A stretch of 64,000 nt of DNA from Nocardioides sp. zg-1230 (GCF_013155335.1 NZ_JABJQZ010000008.1:1-64000), one strand, 5' to 3'; numbered from the stretch's first letter, positions 42,072-49,785 are shown. Notes: generated from the letters alone by a model not told the origin. Numbers and translations are program-made.

Positions 42072-42835
42072 GGGGTCGGGTCCGGCACGTCCTCGAACGT
42101 GGTCGGACGGGAGTTCCAGCGGAAGCGGTCAGCGGGCCACAGCAGCACGAAGACCTTGCCGACGACCAGGTCGACGGGGACGAACTCGTCCCCCGGGACG
42201 CACTCTGTCTCGTCGGACTGGCACATCTTCTGCGAGCTGTCGGCGGAGCGGGAGCGGTTGTCACCCATGACGAAGATGTGTCCGTCGGGGATGGGGCCCA
42301 CGGTCCACTTCTCGTCGCACGCACCGTTGGTCGGCATCGGCCCGTTGCAGCTCGCGCCACCACGCTTGACGTAGTCGGACTCGTCGAGCGGCTGCCCGTT
42401 GACGATGAGGCGCCCCTGGTCGTCGCAGCACTCGATGGTGTCGCCGGCGACGCCGACGACGCGCTTCACGAGGTGCCCACCGGTCGGGTAGAGCCCGACC
42501 TTGGCCATCACCTTGGCGACCGGGTTGGTGGGGCCGGCCGAGTCGACCGGCGGCAGCCAGCCGCCCGGGTCCTTGAAGACCACGACGTCGCCGCGCTCGG
42601 GCTCGCCGTCGCCCCAGTAGGAGACCTTCTGGATCAGGATCCGGTCGTTGAGGATGAGGCCCGGCTCCATCGACTCCGACGGGATGTAGAAGGCCTGGAC
42701 GAAGAAGGTCTTGATGACGATCGCGAGCACCAGCGCGACGCCGAGCAGCAGGATCGTCTCCTGCCACAGCGGCAGCTGCTTGCGCTTGCCGCGACCGGCC
42801 TTCTGCTCCGACACCCGCTGGGTGCGACCACTCAT
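42068..42835 (-). CDS. lepB: Signal peptidase I
   Basis: Cleaves Sec and Tat signal peptides at the outer face of the membrane. From ATG 42835 it has 255 residues: a basic N-terminus, one transmembrane helix (about 26-46), nucleophile S55 in PSESMEPG, general base K124 in LVKRVVGVAGD and the GDNRSRSADSS box. The longer in-frame GTG at 42925 would place a perfect 13-base-pair hairpin inside the coding sequence; that hairpin fits better as the rplS terminator. GAGGAT lies 6 bases before the chosen ATG. Confidence 0.93.
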   Translation of the reverse strand: MSGRTQRVSEQKAGRGKRKQLPLWQETILLLGVALVLAIVIKTFFVQAFYIPSESMEPGLILNDRILIQKVSYWGDGEPERGDVVVFKDPGGWLPPVDSAGPTNPVAKVMAKVGLYPTGGHLVKRVVGVAGDTIECCDDQGRLIVNGQPLDESDYVKRGGASCNGPMPTNGACDEKWTVGPIPDGHIFVMGDNRSRSADSSQKMCQSDETECVPGDEFVPVDLVVGKVFVLLWPADRFRWNSRPTTFEDVPDPTP

Positions 42836-42841
42836 CGCGCC

Positions 42842-42847
42842 ATCCTC
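42842..42847 (-). promoter_or_regulatory. lepB: Possible -10 or ribosome site before lepB
   Basis: GAGGAT on the minus strand, 6 bases before ATG 42835; it could serve as a leaderless -10 or as a Shine-Dalgarno-like sequence. Confidence 0.35.
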
Positions 42848-42871
42848 AGACTGCTCCTTCACACGCGACGA

Positions 42872-42911
42872 CCGCGGTTCCTCGCCCGCTGAGAGGGACG
42901 AGGAACCGCGG
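42872..42911 (-). terminator. Terminator hairpin after rplS
   Basis: CCGCGGTTCCTCG (42872-42884) and its exact complement (42899-42911) form a 13-base-pair stem with a 14-base loop, 72 bases past the rplS stop and before lepB. Confidence 0.7.
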
Positions 42912-42982
42912 CCATCGGAAGTCACTCGCAGAGACTAACGAGTCCCTGGTCGAACCGACGCCTCGCGGCGCGGTGCGACGGA

Positions 42983-43333
42983 TCACGCCTCGCGGCGCTC
43001 CTTGATCTTCGCAGCCTTGCCGCGCAGGTTGCGCAGGTAGTAGAGCTTGGCGCGGCGCACGTCGCCGCGGGTCACGACCTCGATCTTCTCGAAGATCGGG
43101 GAGTTGACCGGGAAGGTGCGCTCGACGCCGACGCCGAAGGAGACCTTGCGGACGGTGAAGGTGCGGCCGATGCCCGAGCCGTGCACGCGGATCACGACGC
43201 CCTGGAAGACCTGGACACGCGAGCGGCTGCCCTCGATGACCTTGACGTGGACCTTGACGGTGTCGCCGGCGCGGAAGTCCGGGACGTCGTCACGCTTGAT
43301 GGCGGTGCCGAGGTCGGCGATGACGTTGGTCAT
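42983..43333 (-). CDS. rplS: Large ribosomal subunit protein bL19
   Basis: A 116-residue ribosomal protein at the subunit interface. FRAGDTVKVHVKVIEGSRSR, FQGVVIRVHGSGIGRTFTVR and the basic C-terminus RAKLYYLRNLRGKAAKIKERR are diagnostic. ATG 43333 has GAGGAG 8 bases upstream; an ATG eight codons earlier (43357) is less likely. A promoter lies near the trmD stop. Confidence 0.97.
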   Translation of the reverse strand: MTNVIADLGTAIKRDDVPDFRAGDTVKVHVKVIEGSRSRVQVFQGVVIRVHGSGIGRTFTVRKVSFGVGVERTFPVNSPIFEKIEVVTRGDVRRAKLYYLRNLRGKAAKIKERREA

Positions 43334-43512
43334 GACGTTGCTCCTCGCGAGTGCCACAGGTCAGCCGCGGTTCGTGGTGGTGATGGACTTGGCTGGTGCT
43401 CGGTGCGACCGGCCGGCGCGCCCCCTGTGGCAGGTGCGGTACGGCGGGACCCCGGCGCGGTGCATCGACTGATGCATCCGGGCGACCCTGGCCTCGAGCG
43501 GACCAAGGGTGA

Positions 43513-43542
43513 AGTCTGCCAGAGCCCAGCGGTCAGCGTGAA
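43513..43542 (-). promoter_or_regulatory. rplS: Candidate rplS promoter
   Basis: TTCACG (-35, 43537-43542), an 18-base spacer ending in CTCTGG, and CAGACT (-10, 43513-43518) on the minus strand. The core CTCTGGCAGA is identical to that before rpsP. It overlaps the 3' end of trmD and predicts a leader of about 170 bases. Confidence 0.5.
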
Positions 43543-44711
43543 ATCCGCTTCCGGACATCCTTGGTGAGCACGACGGCACCCGGCGGGGCCTTCCGGTCGG
43601 CGCGCAGGCGGAACCCCGCCTTCTTGTACATGCGCAGGTTGTCGGTCGAGCCCGCCCCCGTGAAGAGGACGTACGTCGTCACGCCGGCCGGGGCGAGTGC
43701 CTCGACGAGCTCGAGCAGCGCGCGTCCCAGACCCCGTCCCTGCAGGTCGGGGGCGACCATGACCCGGCCGATGTCCCACTCGCCGTGCGAGTCGACGCGA
43801 CCCCGGACGGCTCCGACGAGGCGTCCCGAGCTCGGCTCGCGAGCGACCATGACGGTCCACTCCCCCAGCCCGCGGCGTACGTCGTCCAGCGACTCGCGCA
43901 GCGCCGGGATCTCCACGCCCGGGTTGGCCTCGAGCTCCTGCAGCCAGCAGGCGCGCTGCAGCGTGTAGAGCTCGCCCGCGTCGGCAGGGACGGCCGGGCG
44001 CACGTCGAGGTCGTCGAGGGCAGCCACGAGTCCGGTCGCCGGCAGCAGGTCGGGACGGCGCTCGGCCGTGCGACGCTCGGCCTGCTCGCGGCGCCAGGCG
44101 GCGATCCGCGCGTGATCGCCGGACAGCAGCACGTCGGGGACGTCGCGCCCGTTCCAGGAGGCCGGCTTGGTGTAGACGGGGTACTCCAGCAGGCCGTCGG
44201 CGTGCGACTCCTCGACCAGGGACTCGGCGTTGCCCATGAAGCCCGGCAGCAGCCGCACGACCGCCTCGGTGATGGCGAGCGCCGCGACCTCGCCGCCGTT
44301 GAGGACGTAGTCGCCGAGCGAGACCTCCCGCACCGTGCCGATCGTGGCGGCGTGCTCGATGACCCGCTGGTCGATGCCCTCGTAGCGCCCGCAGGCGAAG
44401 ACGAGGTGGTCGACGCCGCTCAGCTCGTGGGCCAGCGCCTGCGTGAAGGGCTCACCGCTCGGAGTGGTGAAGACGATGGTCGCTCCCTGCGCCACGGCGT
44501 CGAGGGCCTGTCCCCACGGCTCGGGCTTCATGACCATGCCGGCGCCGCCGCCGTAGGGCGTGTCGTCGACGGTGCGGTGGCGGTCGCTCGTCCACTGCCG
44601 CAGGTCGTGCACCTCGATGTCGAGCAACCCCTTGTCGCGCGCCTTGCCCGGCAGGCTCAGCTGCAGCGGGGCGAGGTAGTCGGGGAAGATGGTGACGACG
44701 TCGATCCTCAC
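43533..44711 (-). CDS. trmD: TrmD tRNA (guanine37-N1)-methyltransferase fused to a GNAT domain
   Basis: A 392-residue fusion. Residues 1 to about 235 are a complete TrmD with the SAM-binding trefoil knot: MRIDVVTIFPDYL, the YGGGAGMVM loop, FACGRYEGIDQR and SLGDYVLNGGEVAA. Residues about 238-392 are a GNAT acetyltransferase (DLDVRPAVPADAGELY, IGRVMVAPDLQGRGLGRALLE, NLRMYKKAGFRLR). The frame is continuous, with no stop or start signal at the junction. TrmD makes m1G37, which prevents frameshifting; the GNAT substrate is unknown. The GTG start overlaps the rimM stop. Confidence 0.94.
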   Translation of the reverse strand: MRIDVVTIFPDYLAPLQLSLPGKARDKGLLDIEVHDLRQWTSDRHRTVDDTPYGGGAGMVMKPEPWGQALDAVAQGATIVFTTPSGEPFTQALAHELSGVDHLVFACGRYEGIDQRVIEHAATIGTVREVSLGDYVLNGGEVAALAITEAVVRLLPGFMGNAESLVEESHADGLLEYPVYTKPASWNGRDVPDVLLSGDHARIAAWRREQAERRTAERRPDLLPATGLVAALDDLDVRPAVPADAGELYTLQRACWLQELEANPGVEIPALRESLDDVRRGLGEWTVMVAREPSSGRLVGAVRGRVDSHGEWDIGRVMVAPDLQGRGLGRALLELVEALAPAGVTTYVLFTGAGSTDNLRMYKKAGFRLRADRKAPPGAVVLTKDVRKRISR

Positions 44712-45277
44712 GACCCGGCCTCGTCCGCCGCGTCGTCGGGGAAGGGCGAGACCAGGCCCGGCCGGTCGGCCACCACGACCCGACCGGCCTCGAGGTCGAC
44801 CTCGGGCACGAGCGCGGTCACGAACGGCACGAGCGCGTCACGGCCGTCGGCCGTGCGGACGGTCAGCAGGTCCTGCGCCGAACCGTGGACCAGCGCCGTC
44901 ACGGTGCCCAGCGGCGTGCCGTCGACGTCGACGACGTCGAGCCCGACGAGCTGGTGGTCGTAGAACTCCTCGGGGTCGTCAGGGGTCTCGTCCAGGCCGA
45001 TGGTGGCGTACAGGACGGTGCCGCGCGCGGCTTCCGCGGCGTTGCGGTCGGCCAGCTCCTCGAAGGTCACCAAGAGCGTGCTCTGGTGCCACCGGGCGCG
45101 CGCGACGGTGAGGCTCGACGGACGCCGGTCGGCCCCCGCGGGTGCCTCGGCGCGCAGCGTCGTACCAGGGGCGAAGCGCCGCTCGGGCTCGTCGGTGCGT
45201 ACGTCGAGGGTGACCTCGCCGCGGATGCCGTGGGGCTTGCCGATGCGGCCGACCACGACCTCGATGTCCTCGCTCAC
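44708..45277 (-). CDS. rimM: Ribosome maturation factor RimM
   Basis: Assists 30S head assembly by binding uS19. The 189-residue protein has the N-terminal barrel (VVVGRIGKPHGIRGEVTLDV) and the PRC-barrel (FYDHQLVGLDVVDVDG to DALVPFV). Start is GTG at 45277 with TACGCT 6 bases upstream, so rimM-trmD has its own leaderless promoter, separate from rpsP-khpA. Its stop overlaps the trmD start (GTGA). Confidence 0.95.
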   Translation of the reverse strand: MSEDIEVVVGRIGKPHGIRGEVTLDVRTDEPERRFAPGTTLRAEAPAGADRRPSSLTVARARWHQSTLLVTFEELADRNAAEAARGTVLYATIGLDETPDDPEEFYDHQLVGLDVVDVDGTPLGTVTALVHGSAQDLLTVRTADGRDALVPFVTALVPEVDLEAGRVVVADRPGLVSPFPDDAADEAGS

Positions 45278-45283
45278 CGGGCA

Positions 45284-45289
45284 AGCGTA
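45284..45289 (-). promoter_or_regulatory. rimM: -10 element of a leaderless rimM promoter
   Basis: TACGCT on the minus strand, 6 bases before GTG 45277. Confidence 0.5.
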
Positions 45290-45340
45290 GAGGGACTCGG
45301 CGGTGAGTCTCCCAGCGACTCAGGGCCGGACATGCACGAC

Positions 45341-45369
45341 GGGCGCCACCCCGGATAGGGGTGACGCCC
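45341..45369 (-). terminator. Terminator after khpA
   Basis: Arms 45341-45352 and 45358-45369 pair at 11 of 12 positions with a GGATA loop, downstream of the rpsP-khpA transcript and before the rimM promoter. Confidence 0.65.
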
Positions 45370-45391
45370 GCCTGATGATGCTGTGGTCAGC

Positions 45392-45476
45392 GCCTGCGGT
45401 CGGTGTCCACGCTACGTCGGATGCTTCGCGGACACCGGCAGGTGCCTAGCGCTACCGCCGGCGGTCGGTGTCCACG
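45392..45476. repeat. Duplicated khpA 3' end
   Basis: The 20 bases at 45457-45476 (end of khpA) recur at 45392-45411 with one mismatch, 65 bases downstream of the gene. Both copies encode VDTDRR followed by Arg and a stop (TAG in the gene, TGA in the copy). Confidence 0.6.
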
Positions 45477-45703
45477 AAGTCCACCCGCGCGCCGCCGCGG
45501 CCGGCGAGGGCCGAGACGACGGTGCGGAAGGCGGTCGCGGTGCGGCCGTTGCGGCCGATCACCTTGCCGAGGTCGTCGGGGTGCACCCGGACCTCGAGGA
45601 TCGAGCCTCGACGCAGCTGCTTGTCGCGGACCGTGACGTCGTCGGGGTGGTCGACGATGCCCCGCACCAGGTGCTCGAGAGCCTCGGCCAGCACGTCGCT
45701 CAC
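45452..45703 (-). CDS. khpA: KH-domain RNA-binding protein KhpA
   Basis: An 83-residue single KH domain protein with the VIGRNGRTA (GxxG) loop in VRVHPDDLGKVIGRNG. In Firmicutes KhpA pairs with KhpB/Jag and affects cell division and RNA levels. It follows rpsP with a GTGA overlap, the conserved order rpsP-khpA-rimM-trmD-rplS. Its last codons are duplicated downstream. Confidence 0.93.
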   Translation of the reverse strand: MSDVLAEALEHLVRGIVDHPDDVTVRDKQLRRGSILEVRVHPDDLGKVIGRNGRTATAFRTVVSALAGRGGARVDFVDTDRRR

Positions 45704-46221
45704 GCCTCGCTCTTGCCGGCGTCCTCGGCCGTCACGGTCTCGGTAGCCTCCGCGGCGTCAGCGGCGCCCTCGGGCGTCTCCGACGCGGGAACCTCGGCCG
45801 GAGCCTCGGCAGCGGCGGGCTCGTCGGCCTTCTTGTCGGCCTTCTTCTTCGAGGTGGTCGCGGAGCCCTTCGACTCGGCGGACACCTCCTTGAGGGCCTC
45901 GTTGAAGATGTCGAGCTTGGAGCGCTTGGGCTCCTTGACCTTGAGGGTGCCCTCGGTGCCCGGCAGGCCCTTGAACGTCTGCCAGTCACCGGTGACCTTG
46001 AGGATCGCCTCGACGGCCTCGGAGGGCTGCGCACCCACGCCGAGCCAGTACTGGGCGCGGTCGGAGGTCACCTCGATGAGGGAGGGCTCCTCCTTGGGGT
46101 GGTACTTGCCGATCTCCTCGAGCACCCGACCGTCGCGCTTCTTGCGCGAGTCGACGACGACGATGCGGTACTGCGGCACCCGGATCTTGCCCAGGCGCTT
46201 CAAACGAATCTTGACGGCCAC
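45700..46221 (-). CDS. rpsP: Small ribosomal subunit protein bS16, with acidic tail
   Basis: A 30S assembly protein. Residues 1 to about 110 are standard bS16 (MAVKIRLKRLGKIRVPQYRI, VDSRKKRDGR), while about 60 extra residues form a Lys-rich then Ala/Glu-rich tail (KKADKKADEPAAAEAPAEVP), taking it to 173 residues versus 80-150 in most bacteria. GTG start with GAGGAG 11 bases upstream. First gene of the rpsP-khpA unit. Confidence 0.96.
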   Translation of the reverse strand: MAVKIRLKRLGKIRVPQYRIVVVDSRKKRDGRVLEEIGKYHPKEEPSLIEVTSDRAQYWLGVGAQPSEAVEAILKVTGDWQTFKGLPGTEGTLKVKEPKRSKLDIFNEALKEVSAESKGSATTSKKKADKKADEPAAAEAPAEVPASETPEGAADAAEATETVTAEDAGKSEA

Positions 46222-46351
46222 GTTTGTGGTGTCTCCTCAGGAATTGTCGTGGGTGAGGGACCGTTCCCAGGTGGGGTCACCGGTGCTGGTCCTTCGAAGG
46301 GCTCTGCGTCGCTCGGATGAGAGGGTCCGGGCGCGCAGGACACGAGGGAAG

Positions 46352-46381
46352 ATTCTGCCAGAGGTACGACCCACCCACCAA
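46352..46381 (-). promoter_or_regulatory. rpsP: Candidate rpsP promoter
   Basis: TTGGTG (-35, 46376-46381), an 18-base spacer ending in CTCTGG, and CAGAAT (-10, 46352-46357) on the minus strand. The predicted leader is about 120 bases. Confidence 0.55.
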
Positions 46382-46391
46382 TCGGGTCGCC

Positions 46392-47060
46392 TCACCCGCC
46401 CGTGGCAGCTCGACAGACGGTCTCGAAGAAGTACGTCTCCGGCATCACCTCGTCCAGCGGCGTCTCCTCGTGGTGGGTCGTGACGCCCTCCCGCGTGACG
46501 TGGCCGCTGAAGGTGCCGACCTCCCCCGGAGGTTCGACGACGGTCCCGACCACGCGCACCAGCGACGGGCCATCCGCGGGGCGGATGTCCCAGATGGTGC
46601 CGGTGGTGATGATCGTGACGGTCGAATCGTCGCCCCGGACGCCGAACGGCTCGTCGAAGCGGACATTGGTGATGATCGTCGCCGTCGTCGGACCGCCGGG
46701 CGTGGCGCTGAAGTAGTCGATGTCGCGACTGCGGAAGTGGCGGTCGTAGTTGAGGTAGTCGTGGTCGTAGTAGCGCGTCTGGTGACGGTACGAGACGAAC
46801 CGGTTGTGCAGCTGGGTGTGGCACGGGAAGTCGACCGGCTGCCACCCCGTGTCGAGGTGTCGCTCGCCGGTGCAGACAGGCCCGGTCCGGCGCACGCGGC
46901 ACGTGAACGGCGCGAAGGACGAGTCGAGGGTGGTCGGCACCAGCAAGGACTGGTCGACCTCCTCAGGTGGGTCGGCCTGCGCGACCGAGGCCGGCAACGC
47001 GGTGGCGGTGAGCAGGAGCACGAGGACAGCTGCTCGCGTCCTGAACGAGCGAGACGTCAT
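46392..47060 (-). CDS. Secreted protein, unknown function
   Basis: A 222-residue protein with a Sec signal peptide (cleavage near VAQADP, about residue 29). The mature part is rich in His and Tyr (YRHQTRYYDHDYLNYDRHF) and has paired Cys (CRVRRTG, CTGER, PCHTQ, VCRAA), with a predicted beta-rich second half (ATIITNVRFDEPF, STVTIITTGTIWDI). I do not recognise the family. GGAGGGA precedes the ATG. It follows the ECF sigma/membrane-protein pair by 64 bases and may be their target or part of one operon. Confidence 0.65.
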   Translation of the reverse strand: MTSRSFRTRAAVLVLLLTATALPASVAQADPPEEVDQSLLVPTTLDSSFAPFTCRVRRTGPVCTGERHLDTGWQPVDFPCHTQLHNRFVSYRHQTRYYDHDYLNYDRHFRSRDIDYFSATPGGPTTATIITNVRFDEPFGVRGDDSTVTIITTGTIWDIRPADGPSLVRVVGTVVEPPGEVGTFSGHVTREGVTTHHEETPLDEVMPETYFFETVCRAATGG

Positions 47061-47124
47061 GGCGGGGTCCCTCCGTGAGTAGGTGATGCCCTCTTACAGC
47101 CACCGGCAAGGTCCGGGGTTGACC

Positions 47125-47757
47125 TCAATCGTCCGCGGACTGCCAGGTACCGACGTACACGACCCGGTCGATGGGATCGAGCATGCCGGTGGCGTCGCCG
47201 AGGTGCAGCTCCCCCGGTTCGAGGCGCCAGTCGAGCGCCAGCACGCAGCCGGGACAGCCGCTGCTGCTGCTGGTGAGCACGAGCCGACCCTCGTCGTCGT
47301 AGGACACGCGTCCGGCATCGCCTCCGCTCCAGCCGTCGGCGTAGCGACCGCTCTGGCTGAAGACGTCACGCGACAAGGACAGAAGGACGGGCAGTCGGTC
47401 GGCGGACCCCAGGTGTTCGCGCAGGAAGGCACCGTCGGCCCCGGCTGCGACCAGCTCCTCACGGGTGATCACCCTGCGCCAGTTCGAGGGAGGGATCACC
47501 GGGTGAGACGGGGACGCGACCGTGGCAGTGCGTGCGTCGACCGGGTCCGCACCTCGCCCCCCGGCCACCCCATCGCCGCCCAGCACCCACCCGAGCGTCG
47601 CGCCGCTGCCCAGCAGCAGGACCACCGCCGATGCTCCGGTGAGCACGGTGTGACGACGGTTGCGCCGGTGGACGCGAACGAGGCGCGCCTCTCCTTCGGG
47701 TCGGAACGACATCGCGTTGGTCTCGAGACCCCGGCGCAGGCGGTCATCGACGGACAT
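47125..47757 (-). CDS. Single-pass membrane protein beside ECF sigma (possible anti-sigma)
   Basis: A 210-residue protein with a short basic cytosolic N-terminus (about 1-37), one transmembrane helix (VLTGASAVVLLLGSGATLGWVL, about 38-60) and an extracellular domain with a CPGC pair. The layout and the 14-base overlap with the upstream ECF sigma gene suggest a membrane anti-sigma factor or co-sensor, but the cytosolic part is too short for a typical zinc anti-sigma domain and lacks the H-x3-C-x2-C motif. Assignment is from context only. Confidence 0.65.
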   Translation of the reverse strand: MSVDDRLRRGLETNAMSFRPEGEARLVRVHRRNRRHTVLTGASAVVLLLGSGATLGWVLGGDGVAGGRGADPVDARTATVASPSHPVIPPSNWRRVITREELVAAGADGAFLREHLGSADRLPVLLSLSRDVFSQSGRYADGWSGGDAGRVSYDDEGRLVLTSSSSGCPGCVLALDWRLEPGELHLGDATGMLDPIDRVVYVGTWQSADD

Positions 47758-48238
47758 CGTCGACCTCCTCCTCGCCGAGCACGGTCGCGAGCCGGTGCCT
47801 CGCCCGGTAGAGGTGCTGCTTGACAGTGGAGTCCGAGACGCAGAGGAGCTCGGCGATCTCGTGCACGGACCGGTCCTCCCAGTAGTAGAGGACGACGGCT
47901 GCCCGCTGCATGGGCGCGAGCTCGGCCACGGCCCTGGCCACGTCGGGGTCCGGGGTCTCGTCGTACGACGCCGGCTGGGCGAGCCGCTCCTTCTCCGGAC
48001 GGGCCGCGGCGCGCTGCACCTCGCGGACCGCGATCCGGATCGCGACCCTCCTCACCCACGCCTCCGGGCGCTCGTACGCCGAGACGGTGCGCCAGTGCCG
48101 CAGCAGGCGGTAGAGCGCCTCCTGGGTGATGTCCTCGGCGCGACCCCGGTCGCGGACGATCAGGTAGACCGTCCTGGACACCGGCGCGAAGCAGGCCCGG
48201 AAGTACCAGTCGTACTCCTGCTGCTCAGCGGCTCGCAT
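47744..48238 (-). CDS. ECF sigma factor, SigE/SigM-like
   Basis: A 164-residue ECF sigma factor with region 2 (YDWYFRACFAPVSRTVYLIVRD to LLRHWRTV) and region 4 (LAPMQRAAVVLYYWEDRSVHEIAELLCVSDSTVKQHLYRARHRL). It belongs to the SigE-like group common in Nocardioides and Streptomyces. GGAGG precedes the ATG. It overlaps the next gene by 14 bases. Regulated promoters are not evident. Confidence 0.92.
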   Translation of the reverse strand: MRAAEQQEYDWYFRACFAPVSRTVYLIVRDRGRAEDITQEALYRLLRHWRTVSAYERPEAWVRRVAIRIAVREVQRAAARPEKERLAQPASYDETPDPDVARAVAELAPMQRAAVVLYYWEDRSVHEIAELLCVSDSTVKQHLYRARHRLATVLGEEEVDDVRR

Positions 48239-48313
48239 GCCATGCCTCCATGACAGGGAACAGCCGCGCGGCAGCTCGACGGTTGACCCGTCCCGCTCAT
48301 CTTCTCGCGGGGC

Positions 48314-48970
48314 TCAGGCGGCGTCCAGACCGATGAAGGCGCGCACGGCCTCGGCCCCGGTGACGCGGATGGGCTCGGCGCCCCTGACGAGGTCCTCGGG
48401 GGTGAGGACGAGGCCCTGGTTGAGCGCGAGCTCGCCCTCGCGCCGCTTGATCCGGCTCACCGTGGTGGGTCGGTAGCCGACCTTGCGGGAGACGCCGAGC
48501 GACGCGGGGTTGTCGAGGAAGGCCGCCGAGGTGATCTCCTCGAAGCCGAGGTGGTCGAAGAGCAGCTCGCACATCGCCCGGCGCATGGCCGTGCCGAGCC
48601 CGCGCCCCTGGAACTCGCGCCCGAGCCACGACCCGGTCTCCCCCGTCCTGGTCACCGGGAAGTGCCTGGATGCGACCCCCTGGGCGCCGATGACCCGACC
48701 GTCGAGGAGCACGGCGAGGTCGAGGCAGAACTCCTCGGGCGAGAAGGTGGAGCGCTTGCCCCAGTGGTACGCCGCGGTGTTGCGGGCGAGCTCGCCGGGC
48801 GGGGCCGCGGTCCACGGGAAGTAGAACGGCATCTCGTCGGGAGGGTGGATGCCCCGCTCCGCGAGGTCGCACAGCTCGAGGATGAGCTCGTCGGAGAGTC
48901 CCCGCAGCTCGAGGGGGCCGGCCTGCACGTGCAGGCCCAGCGGCGGGAAGAGGTCGACGAGTGTGCTCAC
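48314..48970 (-). CDS. GNAT-family N-acetyltransferase (RimJ/RimL-like)
   Basis: A 218-residue acetyltransferase. SWLGREFQGRGLGTAMRRAM is the acetyl-CoA pyrophosphate loop and AAFLDNPASLGVSRKVGYRP the closing motif, as in the RimJ/RimL group that modifies ribosomal protein N-termini or small molecules. GTG 48970 gives the usual length; an upstream extension to 49042 has no similarity. Substrate unknown. Confidence 0.85.
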   Translation of the reverse strand: MSTLVDLFPPLGLHVQAGPLELRGLSDELILELCDLAERGIHPPDEMPFYFPWTAAPPGELARNTAAYHWGKRSTFSPEEFCLDLAVLLDGRVIGAQGVASRHFPVTRTGETGSWLGREFQGRGLGTAMRRAMCELLFDHLGFEEITSAAFLDNPASLGVSRKVGYRPTTVSRIKRREGELALNQGLVLTPEDLVRGAEPIRVTGAEAVRAFIGLDAA

Positions 48971-49155
48971 GGGCCTATCCCATCCCGCCGGGGCATCGCC
49001 GCTCAAATCGGTTTCGACACAGCAGGTCGTCCGAGGGGACATGGCCCGAAGTGACTACACGACATGCCCGTTCCTCGAATTGTCTGGACCACCGACTTAC
49101 TGCAAGGTGGGTCGCCGTCAGTACTCCATCCCCCCAATTCACAGGAGCACTCTCA

Positions 49156-49731
49156 ATGAACACCACCCGGCGCATCACCGCCACCGCCCTCGCCACCGCT
49201 GCGCTCGTCGCGCCGTCCGCGCTGTCCGCCACTGCCGTGGCAGCGCCGGACAAGCCGACCAAGCCGGCGAAGACGGTCAAGGCGCAGACCAAGCAGCTGC
49301 TCAAGGACATCGCGGGCAAGGACAAGCGCCTCGCCCGGCTGTCGACCAGCAACGCCGTCGAGGCCCTGGCCGACGACACCGAGGCCGAGGTCGTGGCCAA
49401 CGTGACCGACGCTCGGACCGCCCTGACCGACCTGAAGGCCGCCGTCGAGGCGGCCGACAGCACCGTCGACACCCGGGCCGTCCGCAAGGAGCTGCGCTCG
49501 TTCCGCGTCGAGAACTTCCGGATCGTTGTCAACATCGTGAAGAAGGTCGAGGGCCTCGAGGAGGCCGCAGCGACCGACCCGGAGGCCGTCAGCCACCTGG
49601 CGGCCGCCGAGGCCGCCGCGCTGGAGATCACCGCCACCAGCACCAAGGCCGACATCCGCGACGTGCGCGACCACGTCAAGGCTGCCCAGGCCGAGCTCGA
49701 GGGCGAGACCGAGGCGGACACCACCGCCTGA
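49156..49731 (+). CDS. Secreted helical protein
   Basis: A 191-residue protein with a signal peptide (cleavage near AVAAPD, about residue 31) followed by an Ala/Lys/Glu-rich, almost entirely helical mature part with heptad-like spacing (VKAQTKQLLKDIAGKDKRL, VRKELRSFRVENFRIVVNIVKKVEGLEEA). It contains no Cys or Trp. I do not recognise a family; a coiled-coil cell-surface or periplasmic-type protein is plausible. AGGAG precedes the ATG by 8 bases, and the upstream 185 bases are relatively AT-rich, probably holding its promoter. Confidence 0.7.
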   Translation: MNTTRRITATALATAALVAPSALSATAVAAPDKPTKPAKTVKAQTKQLLKDIAGKDKRLARLSTSNAVEALADDTEAEVVANVTDARTALTDLKAAVEAADSTVDTRAVRKELRSFRVENFRIVVNIVKKVEGLEEAAATDPEAVSHLAAAEAAALEITATSTKADIRDVRDHVKAAQAELEGETEADTTA

Positions 49732-49749
49732 TCGCACATCGCGTCCGCA

Positions 49750-49785
49750 CGAGGGGCGGTCACCCGGCCGGGTGACCGCCCCTCG
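49750..49785. terminator. Perfect 36-base palindrome, bidirectional terminator
   Basis: Arms 49750-49767 and 49768-49785 are exact complements. It sits between convergent stops (49731 + and 49833 -). The hairpin needs a few bases as a loop, leaving about 16 pairs. Confidence 0.8.

Noticed and set aside
49750..49785. Perfect palindrome as the end of an insertion sequence
   Set aside because: No transposase or target duplication is seen, and it lies exactly between convergent stop codons, so a terminator is the better reading.
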